Notes under the pieces: generated by a model | What the model was told of the DNA's origin: nothing | The model's database searches: none | What the model saw: only the letters and a program-made list of their open reading frames with translations | Shown here: positions 45,654-54,089 of the stretch, one piece after another | Position numbering within the stretch: the first letter of the stretch is position 1 | How the letters are laid out: each line of letters opens with the position of its first letter | Translations under genes and position numbers: made by a program | Source of the DNA: Devosia sp. SL43 | Lineage (GTDB): Bacteria; Pseudomonadota; Alphaproteobacteria; Rhizobiales; Devosiaceae | Reading direction: 5' to 3' | NCBI RefSeq assembly: GCF_021729885.1 | Contig: NZ_CP063401.1 | Span: 1,054,001 to 1,118,000 of the forward strand | Length of the DNA stretch: 64,000 nt

Positions 45654-46886
45654 CTACAACCGCGGCGGCTTCTTCAGCCCCAGCTTCCGGACCGGCGACA
45701 GCAGCGACCCCGCCACCATCGCCGCGAGAAATTGCGGCGCCGGCGGCACCCGCGCAATGGCCGATACCAGCACATCGCGAATGACTGGCAACACAAGGCT
45801 GTCGGACTGGTAGAACGGCGTAAACATGGCGCTGAGCGCCTGGTATAGCCGGACATGCCAACACCGCAGGCGGGCATAGTGGGCCACCGCTCGCTGCACA
45901 TCCTCGGGATGATCGCGCAGCCCCAGATACAGCGCCCGCGCATCGAGCAAAGCCATATTCGCCCCCTGCCCCAGCTGAGGGCTGGTCGAATGCGCGCTAT
46001 CACCCACAAAGACCAGCGCCTACCCCGTCGGATCGACCATGGTATGATGCGCATAGCGCGCCAATGTCATGGACGAGAAGTCGGGCACCGTATCGAGGTA
46101 AGCCCGCACTTGCGGCCAATGGCCGAGCACCGTCTGTTTCCAGGCATCGAGCCCGTCGGGCTTGAGCGCCTCATAGTCATCCGGCTTGAGGCTCCAGAAC
46201 AAAGCCGCTAGGTCCTGCCCACCGGGCTCCGCCCGACCGATCGGCAGCACGCCGACCATCACGCTCGCCCGATCATAGCGCTGCGCCAGAGCAGCATGGT
46301 CGAAACCATCGCCCTGCCACGGCAGCGTCGCCCAGATGGCGCCAAAGCTGAGCTGGCGTGATTTGCCGGCATTTGCCGCATAGCTCTTGAGCGGCGAATT
46401 GGCGCCGAGGCAATCGACCACGAGATCGAACGGTTCCGATACGAGATCGCCAACGAGAACGACCGCCCGCCTGCCCTCGGGCATCTCCCGCAATGCCCGC
46501 ACCTCATGCCCGGTGCGAACAGGAATACCCGCCGCGACAACCGCGTCATGCAACACGCCGAACAGCGCCGCCCGATGGATACCCAGACCCCGTCCGCTAT
46601 TGGGCAGCGCGTCGTAGCGCACATCGAGCACCGTTCGTCCGGATTTGGCATCGGCACCGCTCAGCCGGTCGATCGGCGCACCCAGGGCGCGGATTGCATC
46701 GAGCAACCCCAGATCCTGCAGCACCGCCTGCCCGGTTGGCTGCAGGATGATGCCTGAGCCAATCGGCCTGGCAACGTCGAACCGTTCGAAGATCGTCGGC
46801 CTATGCCCAAGCCTCTGGACGTAGAGCGCCACGGCCAACCCCGCGGGCCCGGCACCGCAGATCGCAATGTCGAGCACCCGGGCCAC
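45654..46886 (-). pseudogene. FAD-dependent monooxygenase interrupted by one in-frame amber codon
   Basis: The two parts read in the same frame. Residues 1-288 begin LDIAICGAGPAGLAVALYV (FAD GxGxxG) after a GTG start, and include DLVVDCLGANSPLK. A TAG at 46020-46022 then interrupts, exactly four codons before VGDSAHSTSPQLGQGAN, the conserved second FAD-binding motif (GDAAH type) of the aromatic-ring hydroxylase family. After it the frame continues 117 further codons to the true C-terminus. The rest of the gene shows no second lesion. Either it is a recent nonsense pseudogene, a read error, or a stop that is read through. Starts seven bases after the kup stop. Confidence 0.8.
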
Positions 46887-46892
46887 GCGACG

Positions 46893-48824
46893 CTACAGCA
46901 CGACCTGCGTACCGATCTCCACCACGCGTCCGGTCGGAATATGGAAATACTCCGTCGCGTCACTGGCATTCTTGGCGAGGCGGGTAAACACCCGGTCCTG
47001 CCAGAAGCGCAGCGGATTGCCAGGCTTGGGACCCGGCTTGAGCGAGCGCCGCGAGAGGAAAAACGAGGTCGACATGATGTCGAACTTCCAGCCCAGCTTG
47101 CGGCCCAGCGCCAGCGCCTTGGGGATATTGGGGCTTTCCATATAGCCGAAGGTGACAACCACCCGGCTGAACAGCTCATTATAGGCGTCGATCGTCACCT
47201 TCTCGTCGTCGGGCACGCGCGGCGAGGCCGAAGTGCGGACCGTCAGGATGACGTTCTGCTCGTGCAGCACCTTGTAGTGCTTGAGACTATGCAGCAGCGC
47301 CGTCGGTGCGCCCTCGATATCGCTGGTGAGGAATACAGCGGTACCCGGCACCAGGGTCGGCTTCTTCTTGGACAGGTTGTCGACCAGGAACTGCAACGGC
47401 ACCTCGTCGCGGCGCGTCTTATCCGCCAGGCGGCGGCGCCCCGTCATCCAGGTCCACATCAGGATGGCAACGCCTGCCGCCACAGCCGCCGGCACCCAGC
47501 CGCCCTGGAACAGCTTGGACGCGTTGGCGGTGAAGAAACCACCATCGATGACGGCAAAGAGGATACCGAAACCGACGACTGCCACCGGTGGCCATTTCCA
47601 GTTGCGCCACATCACCACCAGCAGCAATGCCAGGGTCACCACCATCACGCCCGCCACGGCGATGCCATAGGCGGCCGACAGGGCGCTCGAGCTGCGGAAC
47701 ATCAGCACCAGCAGCAGCACACCCACCATCAGCATCGTGGTGATCTGCGGCATGTAGATCTGCCCGCTTTGCGTCTCGGACGTGTGCGTCACCACCATGC
47801 GCGGCAGCATGTTGAGCGCGATTGCCTGCTGGGTGAGGCTATATGTGCCCGAAATCACCGCCTGGCTGGCAATGATTGTCGCCAGGGTGGCGAGGCCGAC
47901 GAACGGCAGCAGCGCCCAGTCGGGCTGCATTTCGAAGAACGGGCTCTCGACATTGTGGACGCCGACTTCGAGTACGAATGCGCCCTGCCCGAAATAGTTG
48001 AGCAGCAGGCAGGGAAAGACCAGGCCAAACCAGGCCAGCACGATCGGCCGCCGGCCGAAGTGTCCGAGATCGACATAGAGCGCCTCGGCGCCGGTCACCG
48101 CCAGGAAGATGGCGCCGACCACGACGAAGGCGATGCCGATATGCGTCGCCAGGAACTCGACGCCCAGCAACGGATTGAGCGCCCACAGCACAGATGGATA
48201 ATCGATGATGTGGACTAGGCCGGAAAATCCCAGCGTGAGGAACCAGATCGCCGTTATCGGCCCGAATACGATCGACACCTTGGCCGTGCCGAAACGCTGC
48301 ACGAAGAACACGCCGACGATGATTACCAGGGTAATCGGCACCACCCAGCGTGACAGATCAGGCGCCACCAGCTCGAGGCCTTCCACCGCCGACAGCACTG
48401 AAATAGCCGGCGTTATGATAGCGTCGCCGTAGAACAGCGCCGCACCGAGCACGCCCAGCATGGTGATCCAGACCGGCGGATTGGTGAAGGTTTTGCGGGC
48501 CAGCGCCACCAGCGACAGCGTGCCGCCTTCGCCATTGTTGTCGGCCCGGGTCACGAAGAACACGTATTTGAGCGAAACGGTCAGCGTCAGCGCCCAGACG
48601 ATCAGCGACAGCAGCCCCAGGATTTCGCTGGAGCTTGAGGCCGCGCCCGGTCGAACATGCATAGCTTCGCGAAACGCATAGATCGGGCTCGTTCCGATGT
48701 CGCCATAAACGACACCGATCGCCCCCAGGATCAAAAGTGACAGGTCTTTACGGGATTGTGGTTGGCTGGAATGGTCGCTCGCATCGACTCCGGCGTGGGC
48801 GCCGGCCGTGTTCGTCTGCGTCAT
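46893..48824 (-). CDS. kup: Potassium uptake protein Kup
   Basis: Low-affinity K+/H+ symporter of 643 residues with about twelve spans and a C-terminal cytoplasmic domain. LLILGAIGVVYGDIGTSPIY (residues about 30-49) is the family signature. Length fits (about 620-640). ATG 48824 with CAGGG is chosen; the frame is open 22 codons further. A plain cytoplasmic tail begins about residue 470. It is followed seven bases later by the interrupted monooxygenase gene. Confidence 0.93.
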   Translation of the reverse strand: MTQTNTAGAHAGVDASDHSSQPQSRKDLSLLILGAIGVVYGDIGTSPIYAFREAMHVRPGAASSSSEILGLLSLIVWALTLTVSLKYVFFVTRADNNGEGGTLSLVALARKTFTNPPVWITMLGVLGAALFYGDAIITPAISVLSAVEGLELVAPDLSRWVVPITLVIIVGVFFVQRFGTAKVSIVFGPITAIWFLTLGFSGLVHIIDYPSVLWALNPLLGVEFLATHIGIAFVVVGAIFLAVTGAEALYVDLGHFGRRPIVLAWFGLVFPCLLLNYFGQGAFVLEVGVHNVESPFFEMQPDWALLPFVGLATLATIIASQAVISGTYSLTQQAIALNMLPRMVVTHTSETQSGQIYMPQITTMLMVGVLLLVLMFRSSSALSAAYGIAVAGVMVVTLALLLVVMWRNWKWPPVAVVGFGILFAVIDGGFFTANASKLFQGGWVPAAVAAGVAILMWTWMTGRRRLADKTRRDEVPLQFLVDNLSKKKPTLVPGTAVFLTSDIEGAPTALLHSLKHYKVLHEQNVILTVRTSASPRVPDDEKVTIDAYNELFSRVVVTFGYMESPNIPKALALGRKLGWKFDIMSTSFFLSRRSLKPGPKPGNPLRFWQDRVFTRLAKNASDATEYFHIPTGRVVEIGTQVVL

Positions 48825-48932
48825 GAACCCTGTGCTCTCTTGGTCGAAGGCGGGCGCCGCTATACACCCGGGCATAGTCACACACAACACCTTCTCGCCA
48901 CAATGGGTTCACGGCAGCCACGCCACACGGCC

Positions 48933-48972
48933 CAGAAAACAACCAGGGCCGCCCCATTTGGAGCGGCCCTGG
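48933..48972 (-). terminator. Terminator of the FMN reductase gene
   Basis: On the minus strand CCAGGGCCGC / GCGGCCCTGG with a short loop, followed by TTGTTTTC, 35 bases after the stop codon. Confidence 0.85.
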
Positions 48973-49006
48973 CAGGTAAACGAAGATTTGGAGGTCCTCG
49001 TAAAGT

Positions 49007-49621
49007 TTATTCGGCTGCCTTGGCGGCAGCAGCGTCGTCATTGCGGGCGGCCTTGGTGGCAGCGCCCCACCAGATCAGCTGATCAAGCATGTCCTTGGCC
49101 GAATTGCCGATCGAGCCTTCGATCTCGGAAATCGACTTGGTGCCGCCAAAGCCAGGATGCACTGCAGCAAAGTCGGCGCCGCCGATATGGACGGCCGAAC
49201 GGGTCGAGACCATCTGCAGTTCGATGCCGATATTGCGCAGGTGCTCGACAGCACGGGCACCGCCGACGGTACCGTAACCGACGGCGCCGAACGCCTTCTT
49301 GTTCCAGTTCACATAGGCTTGGTCGATGGCGTTCTTGAGAGCGCCGGTGATCGAACGGTTGTATTCAGCGGTGACGAAGATGTAGCCGTCGAATTCGCTG
49401 ATCTTGTTCTGCCACTTGACGGCGTTCTGGTTGGCCGACGGCATCCAGGCATTGGAGGCCATTTCGTCGAAGAACGGCAGGTCGAAGTCGCGGATGTCGA
49501 CGATCTCGGCCTGGATTTCCGGGCGCTCATTGGCCTTGTCGAGGATCCACTTCGCCGGCAGCTCACCAAAGCGGGTCGGGCGGGTGGAGGAGATGATAAC
49601 GGCAATCTTGAGTTTGGACAT
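49007..49621 (-). CDS. NADPH-dependent FMN reductase (flavodoxin-like)
   Basis: Protein of 204 residues. The FMN phosphate loop is ISSTRPTRFGE near residue 9; AEYNRSITGALKNAID contains the second flavin contact (PEYNxSxPGxLKNAxD), and GYGTVGGARAVEHLR the third. It reduces quinones, azo dyes or free flavin with NADPH. ATG 49621 follows AAGGAGG. An Ala/Lys-rich tail ends the protein (AAAAKAAE). Its own terminator follows. Confidence 0.9.
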   Translation of the reverse strand: MSKLKIAVIISSTRPTRFGELPAKWILDKANERPEIQAEIVDIRDFDLPFFDEMASNAWMPSANQNAVKWQNKISEFDGYIFVTAEYNRSITGALKNAIDQAYVNWNKKAFGAVGYGTVGGARAVEHLRNIGIELQMVSTRSAVHIGGADFAAVHPGFGGTKSISEIEGSIGNSAKDMLDQLIWWGAATKAARNDDAAAAKAAE

Positions 49622-49993
49622 TGGAGCCCTCCTTGGTAACAAATCGTAACTGAGGCGATATATGTGCCTATCGCCAACGACCGCAAGGAGGCACGTTTTT
49701 GTTGTACGGGGACACCAAGATACCTAGGGCACATGGATGTATCTATTTATACAGCAAGGGATTTCTGGGTTTTTGGCCCGTCGGACTGCGCTGCGGCGGT
49801 AACAGACAACGTTCCTGACAACGCACCGTTCAGTCATCGTGACCAATGGCGGCCCGCCGATCTTGATCGCTGATTAGGGACGTCTACCGAATCAACGCTC
49901 CGGCAGCGAAACCAACCCCACCTGGAGCGTGATTTTTAACAACCAGTCACCGCTATTGGACGCGGGCAATCCGCCCGAATTCCAGAGGACTGC
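49622..49993. other. Gene-free interval between FMN reductase and the small secreted proteins
   Basis: 372 bp with divergent promoters. The part from 49650 to 49770 is unusually AT-rich for this genome (GATATATGTG, TATTTATACAG) and includes partly palindromic bases (GGCGATATATGTGCC). The open frame across 49664-49873 has no ribosome site, an unusual composition and no family look. No gene is supported. Confidence 0.5.
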
Positions 49994-50329
49994 ATGCGCA
50001 TCCAATCCGTCGCCACCTTGACGCTCGCCACCGCCCTTTTCGCCTCGACCATCGGATCCGCCGTGGCAATGGAGCGCAAGGTCCAGATCAACAACCTGAC
50101 CTCCTATACCATCGTCGAGTTCTATGCCTCAAACACCGGAACCAGCGACTGGCAGGAAGACATCCTGGGCAGCGACGTGCTGCCGTCAGGCAGCAGCGTC
50201 AGCATCAACATTGATGACGGTAGCGGCTACTGCAAGTACGACTTCCTGGCGGTTTTCGACGATGGCGACCAGCTCGTTTCGGCCGACAACAATGTCTGCG
50301 AGCTCGACAACTTCGATTTCACCGACTGA
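49994..50329 (+). CDS. Small secreted protein, copy 1 of tandem pair
   Basis: Protein of 111 residues. A signal peptide (MRIQSVATLTLATALF) ends near residue 25 at AVA, leaving an acidic 86-residue domain: KVQINNLTSYTIVEFYASN, EDILGSDVLPSGSSVSINID, YCKYDFLAVFDDGD and DNNVCEL. Two cysteines could form one disulphide. The family is common in Rhizobiales and sometimes misannotated as argininosuccinate lyase; its real role is unknown. A strong terminator follows. Copy 2 begins 160 bp later. Confidence 0.85.
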   Translation: MRIQSVATLTLATALFASTIGSAVAMERKVQINNLTSYTIVEFYASNTGTSDWQEDILGSDVLPSGSSVSINIDDGSGYCKYDFLAVFDDGDQLVSADNNVCELDNFDFTD

Positions 50330-50349
50330 CCTATCTGCCTGCATGTAGA

Positions 50350-50384
50350 AAGGGGCGCCGACACTGTTGGCGCCCTTATTTTTT
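50350..50384 (+). terminator. Terminator after small secreted protein copy 1
   Basis: Stem GGGCGCC / GGCGCCC with flanking AA/TT, loop GACACTGTT, followed by TTATTTTTTG. Confidence 0.9.
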
Positions 50385-50489
50385 GCCCTCGTTCAGGTCA
50401 GGTTCAGCATCGGCCAAATATTCCCGTTGCACACGCGGCGCTGACCCGGTTAGCTGCAGTGGGGCACTTTCAAATAATGAGGGACAATC

Positions 50490-50816
50490 ATGAAAGCGTT
50501 TTCGGCCGCACTCGCTCTGGCCATACTTGCAATCGGCGTCGTTGACGCAGCAGCGCTCGACCGCCGCGTGCGCATCAACAATCTGTCGTCCTACGACATC
50601 GTCGAGTTCTACGCGTCCAACACCGGCTCAAGTTCGTGGGAAGAAGATATTCTCGGCCGCAACATCCTGCCGGCCGGCAATAGCGTGGTCATCAACATCG
50701 ACGACGGCAGCGGCTACTGCAAATACGACTTCCTGGCGGTGTTCGAGGATGGCGATGAAGTCGTCTCCGCCGACAACAACGTCTGCGAACTGAGCGACTT
50801 CAACTTCACCGACTAA
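50490..50816 (+). CDS. Small secreted protein, copy 2 of tandem pair
   Basis: Protein of 108 residues, paralogue of the preceding gene. The signal peptide (MKAFSAALALAILAIG) differs from copy 1, but the mature domain is nearly identical in plan: RVRINNLSSYDIVEFYASN, EEDILGRNILPAGNSVVINI, YCKYDFLAVFEDGDEV, DNNVCELSDFNFTD. The 160-bp spacer contains its own promoter-like region after the copy 1 terminator. Both copies appear intact. Confidence 0.85.
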   Translation: MKAFSAALALAILAIGVVDAAALDRRVRINNLSSYDIVEFYASNTGSSSWEEDILGRNILPAGNSVVINIDDGSGYCKYDFLAVFEDGDEVVSADNNVCELSDFNFTD

Positions 50817-50824
50817 GATCGAAC

Positions 50825-50858
50825 GAGGCGCTGGTTATCCCGGCGCCTCTTCTGCTTT
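50825..50858 (+). terminator. Terminator after small secreted protein copy 2
   Basis: Stem GAGGCGC / GCGCCTC with an 11-base loop, followed by TTCTGCTTT. It overlaps the end of the convergent pdxJ gene by one base. Confidence 0.75.
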
Positions 50859-51601
50859 CAGCTCCCCAGCACTGCCCGATAGGCCCGCACCGCCGCGTCA
50901 AAGCCCATCAGCAGCGCGTCGGCGGTTATCCCATGCCCGATCGACGCCTCGTCCACACCAGGCACGGCCGCCTGGAATGCCGGCAAATTGGCCAGCGTCA
51001 GATCGTGCCCGGCATTGACGCCCAAACCCACCGCATGCGCCGCCCGAGCCGTCTCGGCCAGAGCCGCCAGCTCATATTCCGCCCGGTCCGGATCGTTGTA
51101 GCACCCGCCATAGGGTCCGGTATAAAGCTCGATCCGATCGGCGCCTGTCGCCTTGGCCGCCGTGACGCCATCCAGCCCCGCATCCGGATCGCAGAACAGC
51201 GAAATGCGCCTTCCGTCAGCCTTGAGCCGCTGCACCACCGAGGTCAGAAAGTTGCCCTTGCCGCGGAAATCCCAGCCATGGTCGGACGTAGTCTGGCCGG
51301 GTTCATCCGGCACCAGCGTCACCTGCTGCGGATTGACCGCATCGATCAGATGGAAAAAATCGTCGCTGGGATAGCCTTCGATATTGAACTCGGCCTCCGG
51401 ATATTCCGTCTCCAACAGCGCCGCCAGATCATAGACGTCCGTCCGCCGGATATGCCGTTCATCGGGTCGCGGATGCACGGTGACGCCGCTTGCGCCGGCA
51501 TCGAGCACCACGCGCGCCAGCCCGACCACACTGGGCCACGGCAAGTCGCGCCGATTGCGCAACTGGGCCACGGCATTGAGATTGACGGAAAGCAGGGTCA
51601 T
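50858..51601 (-). CDS. pdxJ: Pyridoxine 5'-phosphate synthase
   Basis: TIM-barrel enzyme of 247 residues forming PNP from deoxyxylulose 5-phosphate and aminoacetone phosphate, last ring-forming step of vitamin B6 synthesis. [30 protein letters not shown] (with catalytic/phosphate-binding His and Arg) and [15 protein letters not shown] are conserved PdxJ blocks. Length fits the family. It is followed by the terminator shared with the convergent secreted-protein gene. Confidence 0.95.
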   Translation of the reverse strand: MTLLSVNLNAVAQLRNRRDLPWPSVVGLARVVLDAGASGVTVHPRPDERHIRRTDVYDLAALLETEYPEAEFNIEGYPSDDFFHLIDAVNPQQVTLVPDEPGQTTSDHGWDFRGKGNFLTSVVQRLKADGRRISLFCDPDAGLDGVTAAKATGADRIELYTGPYGGCYNDPDRAEYELAALAETARAAHAVGLGVNAGHDLTLANLPAFQAAVPGVDEASIGHGITADALLMGFDAAVRAYRAVLGS

Positions 51602-51690
51602 GGCACTTGGTCGAATTCGGTTGCCGACCCATACACGATTGTCGCGCTGCGGCCCAATCTATTGTCGCGATATGTCCAATCACAAAGGTT

Positions 51691-51722
51691 GATCACCTCC
51701 GCCGGGGCGGGCGGAGGTGATC
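51691..51722 (-). terminator. Hairpin downstream of the FIST-like gene
   Basis: Perfect 13-bp stem GATCACCTCCGCC / GGCGGAGGTGATC with a 6-base GC loop, six bases beyond the FIST-like stop on the minus strand. The following bases (AACCTTTG) give only a weak T-tract. Confidence 0.65.
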
Positions 51723-51728
51723 CCCTTG

Positions 51729-52754
51729 TCAGATCACGCGCACAAGCACTGCGGTCTGATTCAGCAACTGGTAGGCGATTTCGCCAAAGGTGATCGGTCC
51801 GGCGACACCACCGATGGCCTTGCCTTCCAAATCCCCAAAGATGAAATTGAGGATACAATTGCAGGCGAAGACGGCGCCCTCCGTATCCTGTTCTGCAAGC
51901 CGTCTGCGGAACAGGCCCGCATAGTCTTCGACAGGGCGGGCAAAGCGATACTCGATTCCGGCGAAAACCGGCGCATAGAGAGCTACGTTGCCGGCCGACG
52001 AGTCCACGCTCTGCAGGGAAACATTGATACGCCCCCCTGCATAGTCGCCGATTAATGGCTGCTTGCAATGCTCAAGTCCACGGGCTTTCACATAGGCAGC
52101 AAAGTTGGTGGACTCGCCATTGACCTTGCAGGTTTCGACGTCGAAAACGGTAGCATCGAAAGTGATGATGTCGCCTGATCCAGGCTCGAAGATGTTGACA
52201 ATCTCAATCGTGGCCACGCGGTCAGCCGGCAGCGCGACATAGGCCACCACCGCCCGGTCCTCGTATTTCGTCCCGGTACGGCCGTCATAGACCTTAGCCG
52301 TGACCTTGCCGATGTCGTTGAGGTGAACTCCGGCGACCCAGCCGACAGCGGGCTTGAGGAAGGCATCCACGAAGTCCGCCCCATCGGCGGCAAACCGTTT
52401 GAGCACCTGACTACCCGACGGCATAATCGTCACGGCAAACGCATTGTCCGGCGCGTTGGCTGACAATCCCGGCAGATCCTGTACGTCGTAGCTGGCGAAA
52501 CTGACCGTGCCGACCCCGGAGAGATCGGTCACGAAGACGAAGTCGCCATCGGATATGACACCGCCTTCGGCAAGCATGAAATAGGGACTGGTTCCACCGA
52601 TCCAGTTGCCCTGCGATAACTTGTCGAGCGCGGCCTCGGGGCCCGCGATGGAGAGGGGCGTGCCCTTCCGGATCAGCACTTCAGCGGCGTCCAAGGGCAG
52701 GAGAGTATTCACCATCTGCTTCTGCACAGCGGCCACATTGTCAATCGCATTCAT
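51729..52754 (-). CDS. FIST-like / DUF6976-type protein
   Basis: Protein of 341 residues. The C-terminal region FACNCILNFIFGDLEGK then GVAGPITFGEIAYQLLNQTA parallels the end of FIST sensory domains, where a Cys-containing block is followed by GxxxxGEIxxxxxxLxNQT. The N-terminal half (GTSPYFMLAEGGVISDGDFV, YDVQDLPGLSANAPDNAF) is FIST_N-like or specific to this family. No kinase or cyclase output domain is attached, which is unusual for FIST proteins. It lies 10 bases after a small ORF in the same operon, behind a FixK-type site. ATG 52754 has GAGGAG. Confidence 0.6.
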   Translation of the reverse strand: MNAIDNVAAVQKQMVNTLLPLDAAEVLIRKGTPLSIAGPEAALDKLSQGNWIGGTSPYFMLAEGGVISDGDFVFVTDLSGVGTVSFASYDVQDLPGLSANAPDNAFAVTIMPSGSQVLKRFAADGADFVDAFLKPAVGWVAGVHLNDIGKVTAKVYDGRTGTKYEDRAVVAYVALPADRVATIEIVNIFEPGSGDIITFDATVFDVETCKVNGESTNFAAYVKARGLEHCKQPLIGDYAGGRINVSLQSVDSSAGNVALYAPVFAGIEYRFARPVEDYAGLFRRRLAEQDTEGAVFACNCILNFIFGDLEGKAIGGVAGPITFGEIAYQLLNQTAVLVRVI

Positions 52755-52764
52755 GATGAGCTCC

Positions 52765-52980
52765 TCAAAGCCTGGAAAGTTGTTGGATTTCGCCGCCGAG
52801 CGATACTTCCCACTTGGCAAAGAAGGCACGTATTTCCCCTGCCTTAACGGCCACGGGGTCGCTGCTGCGCTCAAGGCGCTTGATCATGAATTGCATGCCC
52901 AGATGCTCTGTGCGGATGCGTGAAAGCGCGCCGCTGGCAAGTCGCTGCCAGCATAGGTCGTTGGACGCAGGTAGAGACAT
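52765..52980 (-). CDS. Small hypothetical protein, operon partner of FIST-like gene
   Basis: Protein of 71 residues (MSLPASNDLCWQRLASG...). It is helical and charged, with one cysteine (C10) and no membrane segment; the core EHLGMQFMIKRLERSSD looks amphipathic. AAGGA precedes ATG 52980; the frame is open 18 codons more. It is 10 bp upstream of the FIST-like gene and probably cotranscribed. I do not recognise a named family. Confidence 0.65.
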   Translation of the reverse strand: MSLPASNDLCWQRLASGALSRIRTEHLGMQFMIKRLERSSDPVAVKAGEIRAFFAKWEVSLGGEIQQLSRL

Positions 52981-53513
52981 GAAGTGGTTTCCTTCAGTAT
53001 TGAACCTCCGTTCTGGAAGTTCGACGATCACCAAAGAAAACCAACAAATTCGGCAGTCGTAATTGACTTATGTCAAAATGTTGTAGTCTAGAAAATTTCT
53101 GAACGGCCTCTGCAAGGTTTATATTAACAGTCGATTAATAGTTCAGAATATCGAAGAGCTGGAATCACGGCGTTCCGCGACAACGGACCTTCTAGTACTC
53201 ACCGGGCTGCGACCGTTGCCGGGGCCGACGGCATACCGTCCTGCAGAAGTGTTGCATTGGGGTTGGCTTTGTCGTGGTTGGTGGTCCCAGCCTCCGCTCC
53301 CGGTCGGGGCTTATGAAGCCATCTATCGCTTCCAGCGAAGTCTGCAGTCGCAGGGTGGTCAAGCCGTCCCCTTCGCATGGACATCGAAGGAGTCGTTAGT
53401 ATTGGGCTCGGTCAGTGCATTGCACAGCATGGCAATCGCCCTCCTCAGCAGCATGTCAGCTCCCACCCGCGGCACCGCAAGATTTGCGATGCCGGCGAGG
53501 CGGGAGCATTCGC
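52981..53513. other. Gene-free interval between the FIST-like operon and ilvN
   Basis: 533 bp. The FIST operon promoter is in the first 200 bp, which is AT-rich (53060-53150). The rest has several overlapping open frames of biased composition. The best small candidate is a 23-codon minus-strand ORF at 53359-53430 (MLCNALTEPNTN) with AGGAGG before it, but no conserved feature supports it. Confidence 0.4.
53063..53076 (-). promoter_or_regulatory. FNR/FixK-type palindrome upstream of the FIST-like operon
   Basis: TTGAC-TTAT-GTCAA, a perfect 5+4+5 palindrome that fits the Rhizobiales FixK/FnrN consensus TTGAY-N4-RTCAA. It lies 83 to 96 bp upstream of the start of the operon's first gene, a reasonable activator position. 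Confidence 0.65.
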
Positions 53514-54068
53514 CTACATGCCCTGCGCACCACGCGAAATGGCGGCCAGCCCGGTGCGGACCACCTCGACCAGCCCGAGCGGCTGCATCAGGGCGATGAA
53601 GCTGTCGATCTTGGCCGGCTTACCGGTCACTTCGAACACGAAGCTTTCCACCGTCGCATCGACGATCTGGGCCCGGAAGGCATCGGCCAGTCGCAGTGTC
53701 TCGGCGCGGGAATCGCCCGAGCCGGCCACCTTGATCAGCGCCAACTCGCGCTCCAGCGAAGCACCCTCGGCCGTCAGGTCATGCACCTTATGGACAGGCA
53801 CCAACCGCTCGAGCTGCAGCTTGATCTGGGTCAGTGTCTTGGGCGTGGCGATGACCACGACGGTGATGCGACTAAGTCGCCGCCCGTGTTCCGTCTCGCT
53901 GACGGTCAGGCTTTCGATATTGTAGCCACGCGCCGAAAAGAGGCCAACCACGCGAGCGAGGATGCCCGGCTCGTTGTCGACCAGCACGGAAAGCGTATGG
54001 CGTTCCTGGTCCTGGGTTTCCTTGGTCAGGAAATAGGCGGAGCCGGTGGGCTGCAGATGTGCGTTCAT
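53514..54068 (-). CDS. ilvN: Acetolactate synthase small (regulatory) subunit
   Basis: Protein of 184 residues with an N-terminal ACT domain (HTLSVLVDNEPGILARVVGLF, residues about 23-43) and a second ACT-like domain. It binds valine and mediates feedback inhibition of the large subunit. The long form (IlvH-type, about 160-190 residues) matches. It follows ilvB by 21 bp on the same strand and is expressed with it. Confidence 0.94.
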   Translation of the reverse strand: MNAHLQPTGSAYFLTKETQDQERHTLSVLVDNEPGILARVVGLFSARGYNIESLTVSETEHGRRLSRITVVVIATPKTLTQIKLQLERLVPVHKVHDLTAEGASLERELALIKVAGSGDSRAETLRLADAFRAQIVDATVESFVFEVTGKPAKIDSFIALMQPLGLVEVVRTGLAAISRGAQGM

Positions 54069-54089
54069 GATCTTGTCCTCTGCAGCGCC

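Noticed and set aside
46020..46022. Amber codon as pyrrolysine or another recoding signal
   Set aside because: No PylT/PylS-type gene or recoding hairpin was seen in the window; a plain nonsense change or sequencing error is simpler.
49664..49873. 69-codon plus-strand ORF upstream of the small secreted proteins
   Set aside because: No ribosome-binding site and composition unlike the neighbours; treated as non-coding.
53359..53430. 23-codon ORF with an AGGAGG site downstream of ilvN
   Set aside because: Good ribosome site but no conserved feature, no hydrophobic or regulatory composition, and no gene downstream to control.
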